NCBI RefSeq assembly: GCF_026626745.1
Contig: NZ_JAPNJW010000002.1
Coordinates: forward strand, 6,038,151-6,102,150
Reading direction: 5' to 3'
DNA length: 64,000 nt
DNA from: Nannocystis sp. RBIL2
Lineage (GTDB): Bacteria; Myxococcota_A; Polyangia; Nannocystales; Nannocystaceae
The translations under genes and the position numbers were made by a program. Of the stretch, positions 28,801-36,700 are shown one piece after another. Below the pieces are notes generated by a model. That model saw nothing but the letters and a program-made list of their open reading frames with translations, searched no databases and was not told where the DNA came from. Positions within the stretch are counted from its first letter, which is position 1, and each line of letters begins with the position of its first letter.

Positions 28801-30822
28801 AGGTTTTCGTTCAAGGGCCAGCCGGTCGGCGCGCTGCGGGCCGAGCTCGAGTTCCGCGACGGCCTGGCGAAGGTCGACGCGCACGGCCGCATGGGCAAGA
28901 TCACGACCCTCGAGCTGAGCGGCCGGGTGCCGCTCGACGTCGACCTGCGCTCGGGCGAGTTCGCGTGGGCGACCGAGCGGCCGGGCAAGGTCAAGCTCGC
29001 CATCGAGAAGCTCGACCACGACGCGCTCGAGCCGTTCAGCCCGCTGCCGCAGCAGGCGCTGGTGGCCCTGAACATCCACGCGCAGGCCGAGATGGACGCC
29101 GAGCACGTGCGCGGCAAGGCCCTGGTCAGCGGCGAGATCGGCCACAAGGTCCTGGGCGGCCTGCCGTTCAAGATCCAGGCCGACGTCGACGACTCCAAGC
29201 AGGCGGTGCACGGCAGCCTCGGGCGGCGCACCGAGAAGGGCTCGCTGACGTTCGCGGTCGACACCCAGGCGTCGATCCCCAAGCTGCGGGCCAAGCAGGC
29301 CAAGCTGACCGACGCGCCGCTGCGCGGCGAGCTCAAGGCGAAGGCGACCGACCTCCGCTACCTCAGCGGCTTCTTCCCCGAGGCGATCTACGACTTCACC
29401 GGCTTCTTCTCCAGCGAGGTCACCGCGAGCGGCGTGATCGGCAAGCCCAAGCTGCGCGGCTCGGCGCGGCTGCAGAAGGGCGGCGTGACGGTGGTGGCGC
29501 TGCAGCAGCGGTTCCGCGACCTGAACTTCCAGATCGACGCCGACGGGCCGGAGATCAAGCTGACCAGCCTTACCGCGACCAGCGGCGAGGGCCGGCTCAA
29601 GGTCACCGGCGGGGTCAAGTTCGCCAGAGGCGGCAAGATGGACGCCGACGCCGACCTCGTCCTGCGCAGCTTCCCGGTGGTCCGCCCGGGCCTGCCGCAG
29701 ATGATCGTCGACACCCACGTGCGCGCCGACGTCAAGCGCAGCCCGGAGCGGCTCGGGGTGGCGATCGACGTCGACGGCGCCGAGGTGTGGGTGTCCGACC
29801 TGACGACGCGCGCGCCCGACCCGCTGCCGGAGAACGAGCACGTCAAGATCGTCACCGGGCCGCTGCCCGAGCTGCAGGCGGCGCTCGGCAGCCAGGCGGC
29901 GGGGGCGAGCGACAAGGAGCCCGCGGTGGTGCTCGCCGAGGAGCGGACGCTGCCGCCGTCGAAGACCCCGCCGACGGCCGACGTCCAGAACAGCCACCTC
30001 GACCTCGAGGTGCGGCTCAAGCAGCCGGTCCACATCAAGGGCGTGTCGATGGACATGAACTGGAGCGGCGCGCTGGCGCTGCACCGCAAGGGCGAGGAGG
30101 CCGAGGTCACCGGCGGCTTCCGTGCCGACCGCGGCCGCTTCGAGCTGCTCGGCAACCGCTTCACCATCGACCAGGGCCGCGTGTTCCTGCCGGAGGACGG
30201 CACGACGGTCGACCCCTACCTCGACCTCACCGCCGACACGACCACGCCGCAGGCCGAGGTGAGCGTGGCGATCCGCGGTCGCCTCAGCCGGCCCGAACTG
30301 AAGCTGCGCTCGCGCCCGTCGCTGACGGAGGGGCAGATCTTCGCGCTGCTGTTGACCGGCACCGCCGACACGCAGGAGAGCGACCCGAAGAAGACGCAGG
30401 CCAGCGCGGCCGGCCTCCTCGTCAACTTCAGCAACCCGACGCTGTCGCGCTTCGCCGACCAGAAGCTCGGCATTGACCGCATCAAGTTCGGCTTCGCCGA
30501 CGACGTGACGCAGCCGGTGCTGAGCGTCGGCAAGCACCTGACGAAGAAGATCTACGCCGAGACCACCTATCACCACAACGCGCCCAGCGCGCCGGTCCGG
30601 GCCAACCGCATCGAGGGCTCGTTCGAGTACCGCTTCAAGCCGCAGTGGTCGGTGGAGACTTTCTTCGGCGACGCCGCGGTCGGCGGTCTCGACGTGTTCT
30701 GGCGCCGCACCTTCGGCCGCACCGGCGCCGAGGAACTGCCCCCGATCCGCGACCCCGAGCACCACCCGCCGCCCAAGACGACGCCGACGAAGCAGACGGC
30801 GAAGGTCGACACGACCCGCTGA
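25804..30822 (+). CDS. tamB: TamB-like translocation/assembly module protein
   Basis: 1672 aa, close to the large size of the family. An N-terminal transmembrane anchor (about residues 15-37) is followed by G-S-V-A-I-E-A-A-E-G-S-L-L-G-S-F, a long repetitive beta-rich AsmA-like groove, and a C-terminal DUF490 domain with L-T-E-G-Q-I-F-A-L-L-L-T-G-T. It begins 21 bp after the TamA stop, so the two are co-transcribed. It would bridge the inner and outer membranes. Seven palindrome copies lie inside the gene, encoding segments such as V-P-K-D-M-S and V-L-Q-G-M-S. A terminator hairpin follows. Confidence 0.88.
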   Translation: MTRLGKIARTTLKGLAILMLIVVGAVVVLLTTNVGLRLALRVGLPIYNDKIAGSVAIEAAEGSLLGSFTLRGVTLSDREGRALITADALALEWSPLALLGKDLAVDSLVLESPRVYLPGPGGSFADIAPPGDDVPKDMSEPPGPNLPLAIAAALQLRDGAVYFADGAPIVEALDLDLRARGVGRAAEAEISAGRGRLLGNREIEELVLRARWGSPVATVEGLRVVADAASIEIPQAQLDVRSWRMIVDVKARAALGLLAEYLPPGSVEKLMTPAGTLELAVAAEGVPEDMAGEVRLALAPNLALRLAGAGAWRGTPEADVTMTVDADLAPWTQSRLGRVRPTLELHARQMPSKRLALAGGLRCPECASLGGLSLDVDGVVDPAGKNLSLEAALDAAGIGALVDVTAVGGTLREIDWRLAVVDVARPAGVGRQFARLPELAGTLAGRGTCLGPELRCAGALELRRVDAAGVAVDRARIDLDVLQGMSGGTVAVALEALRVGGQTVDRGEVRLDVEKLAPGPVAPPVPAALPPLLARVRAGAVGPGTGAEIDVSVRTGQELRADLDKLKAEFAGFHAELEKPARAVLSGSKLEVEDLALQIAGGRLAAAGVLDADGPSDIKVDLGGLALARLRPLLPKLRPAGLASANVRVHGRPEAPSLEADVRIARVGLKGKTFGDLDVAARLNGGRAEVDVNLHGPLARELKLRAEVPVHVNMAIRTGSIGQAYTKVELRAQEVRLAQLQQWVKRPEIAGRLDGMVLFEANGTDGPLATPRVLTEWRAKGLTIAGAPVGDVAVSVSHRGEWLQGKVDLHRSGGRAQVDVQVPLELDPLRGHFAWHRERDHRVLVQLDDIDVADQLDAIAPGHDAGGKLTLRAEMTGPATRPELQAELRGEGLMHRRIALGSLTLLATMRDGGAAVDLSGGGGQVGRFQVRALAPVALDASGVRWRREGWYALMLDLRELELAPLEPLLGLNLGGRISGGVTFDGAGRHPKLRGAVRADRFSFKGQPVGALRAELEFRDGLAKVDAHGRMGKITTLELSGRVPLDVDLRSGEFAWATERPGKVKLAIEKLDHDALEPFSPLPQQALVALNIHAQAEMDAEHVRGKALVSGEIGHKVLGGLPFKIQADVDDSKQAVHGSLGRRTEKGSLTFAVDTQASIPKLRAKQAKLTDAPLRGELKAKATDLRYLSGFFPEAIYDFTGFFSSEVTASGVIGKPKLRGSARLQKGGVTVVALQQRFRDLNFQIDADGPEIKLTSLTATSGEGRLKVTGGVKFARGGKMDADADLVLRSFPVVRPGLPQMIVDTHVRADVKRSPERLGVAIDVDGAEVWVSDLTTRAPDPLPENEHVKIVTGPLPELQAALGSQAAGASDKEPAVVLAEERTLPPSKTPPTADVQNSHLDLEVRLKQPVHIKGVSMDMNWSGALALHRKGEEAEVTGGFRADRGRFELLGNRFTIDQGRVFLPEDGTTVDPYLDLTADTTTPQAEVSVAIRGRLSRPELKLRSRPSLTEGQIFALLLTGTADTQESDPKKTQASAAGLLVNFSNPTLSRFADQKLGIDRIKFGFADDVTQPVLSVGKHLTKKIYAETTYHHNAPSAPVRANRIEGSFEYRFKPQWSVETFFGDAAVGGLDVFWRRTFGRTGAEELPPIRDPEHHPPPKTTPTKQTAKVDTTR
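26200..26219. repeat. Exact palindrome copy in tamB
   Basis: gatgtcccgaaggacatgtc, exact TGTCC-CGAA-GGACA, encodes D-V-P-K-D-M-S. Confidence 0.85.
26656..26673. repeat. Exact palindrome copy in tamB
   Basis: ggtgtccccgaggacatg, encoding G-V-P-E-D-M. Confidence 0.8.
26961..26977. repeat. Near palindrome copy in tamB
   Basis: cctgtccctcgaggcag, encoding L-S-L-E-A. Confidence 0.6.
27242..27258. repeat. Near palindrome copy in tamB
   Basis: atgtccttcagggcatg, encoding V-L-Q-G-M. Confidence 0.65.
27455..27468. repeat. Perfect 14-bp palindrome in tamB
   Basis: tgtccgtacggaca is fully self-complementary, including the central N4. It encodes V-S-V-R-T. Confidence 0.85.
27928..27959. repeat. Nested palindrome in tamB
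   Basis: Outer arms cctgtcc (27928-27934) and ggacagg (27953-27959) enclose catgtgaacatg, giving a longer cruciform-capable structure. Confidence 0.7.
28787..28802. repeat. Exact palindrome copy in tamB
   Basis: ctgtccgtgcggacag, encoding A-V-R-A-D-R with its flanks. Confidence 0.8.
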
Positions 30823-30839
30823 GACTTCGGCAAGACCCC

Positions 30840-30878
30840 AGGGCCGCGTCGGCGCTCGAAAGGCGCCCACGCGGCCCT
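30840..30878 (+). terminator. Hairpin after tamB
   Basis: agggccgcgt..ggcgc (30840-30855) pairs with ggcgcc.acgcggccct (30862-30878), 18 bp after the stop. The stem is strong; the T-rich tract after it is weak (tcgcgttt). Confidence 0.65.
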
Positions 30879-31087
30879 CGCGTTTGCGCTGAGTGCCTGC
30901 AAGGACAGGTGGTGCATTCGTCGGGATGCTGCGGCATACGCGCCGTAGGCCTGCGCGCTCGCCGCGTCGCCTGCCGCGCCCGTCTGGATCGGCCGCTAGA
31001 GCCGAGATGACGGCGTTCAAAGGGCGTAGGCCAGTTCGCGCGAGGGGCAACAGCGATCAGACTATGAGCAGGAGCAGAGAACGAAAC

Positions 31088-31288
31088 ATGGCCATCAATC
31101 AGGATCAGGCGCAGGGTAAGTGGGACCAGATCAAGGGCAAGGCCAAGCGGATCTGGGGCGAGCTTACCGACGACGATTTCCTCAAGGCAGAGGGCTCGGC
31201 CGACAAGCTGTACGGCATCATTCAGGAGCGCTTCGGCGACGGAAAGGAGGCGATTCAACGCAAACTCGAGGACCTCCATCTGCCATAG
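31088..31288 (+). CDS. CsbD-family stress protein
   Basis: 66 aa with the family pattern Q-D-Q-A-Q-G-K-W-D-Q-I-K-G-K-A-K and G-E-L-T-D-D-D, then an amphipathic helix. CsbD proteins are small, soluble and induced by general stress in other bacteria; the molecular function is unknown. A Met at 31064 would add eight residues, with AGGAG nearby; ATG 31088 fits the family start better. The DUF1328 gene 260 bp downstream is a common companion. Confidence 0.85.
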   Translation: MAINQDQAQGKWDQIKGKAKRIWGELTDDDFLKAEGSADKLYGIIQERFGDGKEAIQRKLEDLHLP

Positions 31289-31329
31289 CAACGAAGCGCC
31301 GGCGACATGTGGCCGCCGGCTGAATCACC

Positions 31330-31375
31330 GCGCCTGCCCCCGATAACGTGTTCGGGGGCGGGCGCGGTCCCTTTT
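31330..31375 (+). terminator. Rho-independent terminator after csbD
   Basis: gcgcctgcccccga (31330-31343) pairs with tcgggggcgggcgc (31352-31365) with a short loop, then ggtcccttttaa gives a T-run. Confidence 0.75.
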
Positions 31376-31547
31376 AAGGGCCTGAAGGCCGTAGATGCCT
31401 GAATTCGGGCCATTTCGCGGGCTGGGCTCGCTGGGATGGGAATCGAAGTTCGGGGGTTGATTGTGCATAATGAGATGATCAAAATGGCGATAGCATCGTT
31501 GCCCCGGCACCCGACCTGGCTATTAATATCCGTAGGAGGAAAAAACA

Positions 31548-31724
31548 ATGCTTCGTTGGGCCGTCGTCTTCTTCATCATCTCGATCATCGCTGCGATCTT
31601 CGGCTTCGGCGGGGTCGCCAACGCCGCCTCCGACATCGCGCAGGTGCTGTTCTTCATCTTCATCGTGATCTTCGCGGTGATGCTGGTCGCCGGCCTCGTG
31701 GCGGGCAAGAAGATCGCCGGCTGA
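31548..31724 (+). CDS. DUF1328 small membrane protein
   Basis: 58 aa, starting MLRWAVVFFIISIIAAI, with two hydrophobic helices separated by G-F-G-G-V-A-N-A-A-S-D-I-A and ending G-K-K-I-A-G. This is the DUF1328 (YtjA-like) pattern. A strong AGGAGG Shine-Dalgarno at about 31534 supports the start. The upstream 170 bp is less GC-rich than average and likely holds a promoter. Function unknown, often stress-linked. Confidence 0.88.
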   Translation: MLRWAVVFFIISIIAAIFGFGGVANAASDIAQVLFFIFIVIFAVMLVAGLVAGKKIAG

Positions 31725-32221
31725 TGCACTCCGGGGCGCGCTGTCCCGCGCGGGACGGCGCGCCGGAGGACCTACCGCGGACGCTGCCACAGGCACGCCG
31801 CGGTGCTGCGTGCGACGAGTTCAGCCGGGCGCGGTCGATGACGACCGCCGCGCGCTGCGTCGCGTGACGGCCACAGGCCAGGTCACGTGGCGCGCGCCAC
31901 GCGGCAGCTCCACGCCACGCATGGCCATCGAGAATATGTCTTGAAGGACAGATGGGACCCCGCAGCGCGCGCCACGCGAGCTGTGGGGTGCCCCGATCTG
32001 TCCCGAGCGACATGTGCCTCGAGGGACATGTGCAACCGTCGACGCATGTCGCCGTCGACCCGCAGACGCGGAGTTGCGAGCGAGCGCACGGGTCGCGAGC
32101 GCGCGTAAGGCCACACATGCAGGCGAGCGGACTTCCCCGTTCGCGCGCGCGTCACTGCTCGGACCGCTGCGACCTCCACTTTGCGTTTGAGCGGCTCGGC
32201 CGTGTGTGGCACACGTGGCTG
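31725..32221. other. Non-coding region before the IgGFc-like lipoprotein
   Basis: About 500 bp with no supported gene. The central part holds a cluster of palindromes (31934-32030). No obvious Shine-Dalgarno precedes ATG 32222. Confidence 0.5.
31934..32030. repeat. Palindrome cluster with a long fold-back
   Basis: Copies at 31934-31951 (atatgtcttgaaggacag), 31998-32014 (ctgtcccgagcgacatg) and 32011-32030. The right half of the first and the left half of the second also pair: ggacagat..ggg.acccc.gcagc around 31946-31967 with its complement near 31978-32004. This gives a larger imperfect stem. Confidence 0.7.
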
Positions 32222-34156
32222 ATGCTGAAGCGGGAAGACTTGTTCAAGCTTGGGGTGATGGCGGCCGTGGTGCTGCCGGCGTGTGGCGACGACGGGGCGA
32301 CGACGGCCGTGTCGGCGACGAACGTGACGGGGCAGACGGAGGCGACGACCACTCCGGGGACCACCGACACGCCGACCTCGACGAGCGATACGCCGACGAG
32401 CACGGTGGCCACCACCGAGGGGACGGGCACCGCCAGCGCGAGCGAGGGTACGACCGACACCTCGACCACCAACGCGAGCACGGTGAGCACCACCGACGTC
32501 TCGACCTCGACCACCGACACCACCGGGCCGGTCTCCGGGACCACCACCACCTCCACCACCACGACCGACACCGACACGACGGCAGGTCCGTGCGTGTGTA
32601 ACCCGGGCGACCTCAACGGCTGCGAGGGCGACCAGATCCTGGTGTGCAGCGACGACTGTCAGGGCTTCGAGCCGCAGCCGTGCCCCGGCAACGGCCAGAC
32701 CTGCAAGAACGGCGCGTGCGGCTCCATGCTGTGCAACCCGGGCCAGGTCCAGTGCGAGGGCCTCGACGCCGAGAAGACCTGCAACGCCAACGGCGACGCC
32801 TTCGACCCGCCGGTCGCGTGCAGCGCGACCCAGCAGTGCGACTTCGGCGGCTGTACCGAGCTGTGCGACCTCGTGCAGACGAGCCCGAGCTCGGTCGGCT
32901 GCTCGTTCCTCGGCCACAAGATGGACAACTTCAACGACGGTCAGGCGGACTCGCTGATCGTCGGCAACACGCACCCGACCAAGACCGCGCAGGTCCAGCT
33001 GTACTTCGTGCCGAACGGCCAAAACGTCGAGCAGCCGCAGGGCGCGCCGATCAACCTCGCGCCGGGCATGACCTACACGTTCCAGATGGGCAACACCGCG
33101 CTCGACAAGAAGTCCGAGCTGCGCAAGGGCGGGGTCTACCGCGTCAACAGCAACATCCCGATCATCGCCTACCTGCACTCGCCGCTCGGCTCGCAGGCGA
33201 CGAACGACGCGTCGATGCTGCTGCCCGAGTACGCGCTGCGCCAGAACTACATCGTGGCCTCGTGGAAGGACACGCACAACCAGTACCCCAGCTACTTCAA
33301 CGTGATCGCGCTGCAGGACGGCACCACCGTCAAGTGGACGCCGCCGCAGAACACCCTGGCGGGCGCGGGCGTGCCGGCGGTCAACGCCGGCGCGACCGGG
33401 CAGGTGGCGATGAACCGCTTCGACACCCTGCAGGTCCGCGGGCCGCAGGCGGGCAGCGACGTGTCGGGCACGTTCATCGAGGCCGACAAGCCGATCTGGG
33501 TCGTCGGCGCCGTCGAGTGCGTCAACGTGCCGACCAACCAGGTCACCTACTGCGACCACATCGAGGAGCAGATGCTGCCCCTCGACTACTGGGGTAAGAC
33601 CTACGTCGGCGCCCACTCGCCCGACCGCGGCAACGAGAAGCACTACTGGCGCGTGTTCGCCGGCGAGGACGGCACCACCGTCTCGACCGACCCCGTCCAG
33701 CCCGGTACGCCCTTCACCCTCAACAAGGGCCAGTACAAGGACATCGTGGTGCCCAACAACACCAGCTTCATGTTCTCGGGCGACAAGCCGTTCCTGCCGG
33801 TCCAGTACCTCGAGAGCCAGGACGGCGGCGCCGGCACCGGCGACCCCGCGATGTACCAGATGATCCCCGTCGAGCAGTTCCTCGACCGCTACGCGTTCGC
33901 CACCGGCACCGGCTACTCCGCCGACTACGTCCAGGTCATCCGCGTCAAGGGCGGCGCCGACGTCAAGGTCGACGGGGCGACCGTCGGCGGCTACTACACC
34001 GTCGGCAACTACGAGGTGTCCGACTGGAAGATCAGCCAGGGCGGCCACCTCGCCGAGAGCACCGACCCGTTCGGCATCGTCAGCGTCGGCTACACCGGCG
34101 TGACGTCCTACGCCTACCCCGGCGGCATGCGGCTCAAGATCATCAACCCGCAGTGA
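32222..34156 (+). CDS. Lipoprotein with IgGFc-binding-like domain
   Basis: 644 aa. The signal ends V-L-P-A-C-G (Cys21), then a long Thr/Ser-rich linker to about residue 125. A Cys-rich segment follows (C-V-C-N-P-G-D, C-P-G-N-G-Q-T-C). The large C-terminal beta-rich domain resembles the IgGFc-binding N-terminal family found in many myxobacteria, with N-I-P-I-I-A-Y-L-H-S-P-L and D-A-S-M-L-L-P-E. It is probably surface-exposed, with an adhesive or matrix role by inference. Its ligand is unknown; the family name comes from a mucin-like protein and does not imply antibody binding here. Confidence 0.75.
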   Translation: MLKREDLFKLGVMAAVVLPACGDDGATTAVSATNVTGQTEATTTPGTTDTPTSTSDTPTSTVATTEGTGTASASEGTTDTSTTNASTVSTTDVSTSTTDTTGPVSGTTTTSTTTTDTDTTAGPCVCNPGDLNGCEGDQILVCSDDCQGFEPQPCPGNGQTCKNGACGSMLCNPGQVQCEGLDAEKTCNANGDAFDPPVACSATQQCDFGGCTELCDLVQTSPSSVGCSFLGHKMDNFNDGQADSLIVGNTHPTKTAQVQLYFVPNGQNVEQPQGAPINLAPGMTYTFQMGNTALDKKSELRKGGVYRVNSNIPIIAYLHSPLGSQATNDASMLLPEYALRQNYIVASWKDTHNQYPSYFNVIALQDGTTVKWTPPQNTLAGAGVPAVNAGATGQVAMNRFDTLQVRGPQAGSDVSGTFIEADKPIWVVGAVECVNVPTNQVTYCDHIEEQMLPLDYWGKTYVGAHSPDRGNEKHYWRVFAGEDGTTVSTDPVQPGTPFTLNKGQYKDIVVPNNTSFMFSGDKPFLPVQYLESQDGGAGTGDPAMYQMIPVEQFLDRYAFATGTGYSADYVQVIRVKGGADVKVDGATVGGYYTVGNYEVSDWKISQGGHLAESTDPFGIVSVGYTGVTSYAYPGGMRLKIINPQ

Positions 34157-34173
34157 GCGCCGTCCCCGATGGT

Positions 34174-34190
34174 ATGACCCTCGGGACATG
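34174..34190. repeat. Near palindrome copy beside the terminator
   Basis: atgaccctcgggacatg, one base from consensus, immediately before the terminator hairpin. Confidence 0.6.
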
Positions 34191-34229
34191 AAACAAGGGA
34201 CATGCCCGCGAGGGCATGTCCCTTTGTTT
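34191..34229. terminator. Bidirectional terminator built from the palindrome
   Basis: aaacaagggacatgccc (34191-34207) pairs with gggcatgtccctttgttt (34212-34229) around gcga, with one bulge. A/T runs lie at both feet. It sits between the convergent IgGFc-like lipoprotein and antiporter genes. Confidence 0.88.
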
Positions 34230-34244
34230 ATTGGCGCCGTCGCG

Positions 34245-36530
34245 TCAGCCGGCGCTGAGCAGGACGACCGGGCAGGGGGCGTTCTTCAGCATGTTCTCGA
34301 CGCGGTGGCCGAAGAAGGCGCGGGCCGAGACGGCGCGCAGGCTGCTGCCGATGACCAGGAGGTCGTAGCCGCCCTGCTCGGCGACGCGGACGATGTCCTC
34401 CTCGGGCCGCGCGCCCTCCATGACGACGGTCTCGACGCTGGCGCCGAACTTCTTGGCCCGTTCGGCCTCGCGCGCGACGATCTGCGCGCCGATCTCGTGC
34501 GGCCGCGCCGAGTCGACGTCGTTGGAGCCGGTGCGCGAGATGTGGACGATGGTGACCTCGGCCTTGGTGCTGACGGCGAGCACCGCGGCCAGCTCGACGG
34601 CGTTCTTGCTGTACTCGGTGCCGACGGTGGGCACGAGGATCTTCTTCGGCGACCACACGCGGTAGAGCGGCGGCTTCTCGCCCTTGGCGATCTTGGCCGC
34701 CGGCTCGCGCACGATCAGGGTCGGGCACGGCGACTTGTGGATGATGCGGTCGGCCACCGGCCCGAACAGCGCCTCGGTGCTGCGCTGGGTCTCGCCGAGC
34801 ACGAGCAGCTCGTAGTCGCGCGCGGCCTCGGCCAGCACCTGCTCGGCCGGGTCGGCGTCGGTGATCAACTTGAGCTCGGGCCGCGAACCCTTGAGCAGTC
34901 GCAGCGGCCGGCCGATCCGCTCGAGCGCCTTGGCGCCGGTGGCGTGGTAGCGCCGCACGCGACGCGCCAGGCCGCGCCACCACGGGGTCTTCACGGCCTG
35001 CGGGCGCGCGTACACGGCGGTGACCTCGATCGGCTGCTCGTGGCTGAGGTAGCCGAGGATCTGCGCCGGCAAGTCGACGCTGTGGGCGTTGCGGCTGACC
35101 ATGAGGACGCGCCGTACCTGGCGGATGAAGCTGCTCGCAGCGAGCGCCTCCATCTCGAGCCGCTTGGCCTCGCTCTCGCCCATTTTGACCTTCGACAGGG
35201 TCCAGCGCAGGAGCGGCGGGGCCATCAGCGAGGTGGCGATCGCTACCATGACGACGATCGAGTACATCTCGACGCTGAGGACGCCGAGGCTGAGGCCGAT
35301 GGTGGCGACGATGATCTCCATGGCGCCGCGGGCGTTCATGCCGGAGCCGAGAGCGAGCCGCTCCCAGTGGGAGATCCCGCAGACCCAGGCGCCGAGGTAA
35401 CAACCGACGAACTTGCCGAAGCAGGCGATGCCGAGGACGATCGCGCCGACGGTGGCGACGTCCGGGTCGGCGAGGCGCATGAGGTCGACCTTGACGCCGG
35501 CCGAGGCGAAGAAGATCGGGGCGAGGAAGCTGGCGGTGACGAGCTCGAGGGTGTGCGCGACCTCGTGGCGGAACCGCGGCGCCTGGCCGGCGAGGATGCC
35601 GACGGTGAAGGCGCCCAGCACGGCCTCGATGCCCATCTCGTGGGTCAAGGCGGCGGTCGCGAACGCGATCGCCAGCACCAGCGACATCTGCGAGCCGGCT
35701 CCGCCGAACCGCTTGTCGACGGTGGCCATGACCCGGGCGATCAGCGGCGCGCCCAGGGTGAAGGCGAACAGCATGAACAGCACGGCGCCGCCGATCGACT
35801 TCAGCGCGGTGAGGACGTCGACCACGCCGGTCTTGGCGAGGCCGGCGACGACTGCGAGAAGGATCCACCCGATCGTGTCGTCGGTCATCGCCGCCGCCAG
35901 GATCAGCTGGCCGATGTCGCGCCGGATCAGCTTGAGGTCCATCAGCACCTTGGCGATCACGGGCACCGCCGAGATGCTCATCGCCACCGCCATGAACAGG
36001 CTGAACACCAGCCTCGCGTCAGGGTTGGCGAGGTAGGCCTCCGGCAACATCTCGCCGAGCGCGAAGCCGGTCCCGAACGGGACGAGGATGCCGCCGGCCG
36101 AGATCATCAGCGCGGTCTTGCCGCGCCGCTTGATCAGGCCGAGGTCGGTCTCGAGGCCGGTGCAGATCAGCAGGAAGAGCACGCCGATCCACGAGATCGC
36201 CGCCAGCAAGTCGGCCAGGTGCTGGTCCTTCGGGAACAGGGTGTGCTGCGCCTCGGGCCACGCGAGGCCGAGGATCGACGGGCCGAGCACGACGCCGGCC
36301 ATCAGCTCGCCGACCACCGGCGGCTGCTTCAGCTTGCGCATGATCTCGCCGAGGAAGCGCGCCATCGCCAACAGCACGGCGATCTGCACGAGCAGCATCA
36401 GCACCGCGTGGTGCGAGAGGCCCTTGATGACGGCGTTCGGCGCGGCGGCAGCAGCTGCTGCTGCGTCGCTCAAGGCCGCGAAGAGAGACGAGAGGTCGAA
36501 GGAGGACGCGAGGGTGGCGCAGAAGGACAT
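34245..36530 (-). CDS. CPA2-type cation/proton antiporter fused to two universal-stress domains
   Basis: 761 aa. The first about 420 residues are a Na+/H+ or K+/H+ exchanger with 12-13 helices and the family signatures V-G-E-L-M-A-G-V-V-L-G-P-S, A-M-T-D-D-T-I-G-W and F-F-A-S-A-G-V-K-V-D. Two USP-like domains follow, the second with V-P-T-V-G-T-E-Y-S-K-N-A-V-E-L-A and I-G-S-S-L-R-A-V-S, its nucleotide-binding loop. ATG 36528-36530 is chosen over a GTG four codons upstream. A paralogue lies 170 bp upstream on the same strand. Ion specificity is not deducible; the USP part probably senses nucleotides. Confidence 0.9.
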   Translation of the reverse strand: MSFCATLASSFDLSSLFAALSDAAAAAAAAPNAVIKGLSHHAVLMLLVQIAVLLAMARFLGEIMRKLKQPPVVGELMAGVVLGPSILGLAWPEAQHTLFPKDQHLADLLAAISWIGVLFLLICTGLETDLGLIKRRGKTALMISAGGILVPFGTGFALGEMLPEAYLANPDARLVFSLFMAVAMSISAVPVIAKVLMDLKLIRRDIGQLILAAAMTDDTIGWILLAVVAGLAKTGVVDVLTALKSIGGAVLFMLFAFTLGAPLIARVMATVDKRFGGAGSQMSLVLAIAFATAALTHEMGIEAVLGAFTVGILAGQAPRFRHEVAHTLELVTASFLAPIFFASAGVKVDLMRLADPDVATVGAIVLGIACFGKFVGCYLGAWVCGISHWERLALGSGMNARGAMEIIVATIGLSLGVLSVEMYSIVVMVAIATSLMAPPLLRWTLSKVKMGESEAKRLEMEALAASSFIRQVRRVLMVSRNAHSVDLPAQILGYLSHEQPIEVTAVYARPQAVKTPWWRGLARRVRRYHATGAKALERIGRPLRLLKGSRPELKLITDADPAEQVLAEAARDYELLVLGETQRSTEALFGPVADRIIHKSPCPTLIVREPAAKIAKGEKPPLYRVWSPKKILVPTVGTEYSKNAVELAAVLAVSTKAEVTIVHISRTGSNDVDSARPHEIGAQIVAREAERAKKFGASVETVVMEGARPEEDIVRVAEQGGYDLLVIGSSLRAVSARAFFGHRVENMLKNAPCPVVLLSAG

Positions 36531-36700
36531 GGTCGCGGTCACAGGTCCCTTGGGTCCGCTCAGGACGCGTCCGGGAGAGGTCGAAGCGCGAGGTCCCCGG
36601 CGAGACCCTCGCGACGGTGATTCTTGCCCTTTCGGTGTATCACGAAGAGGTCTTCGTGGAGCGCGCCGCAGCGGCGCTATTTCGAGCCGCCAGGCGAAAG

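Noticed and set aside
23641..31050. A 2469-residue open frame on the minus strand opposite tamA/tamB
   Set aside because: It is Arg/Gly/Asp/Ala-rich antisense to two genes with clear domains; high GC removes stop codons in such frames.
32659..32934. Minus-strand small protein inside the IgGFc-like gene
   Set aside because: Fully antisense to a well-supported Cys-rich segment with normal codon bias on the plus strand.
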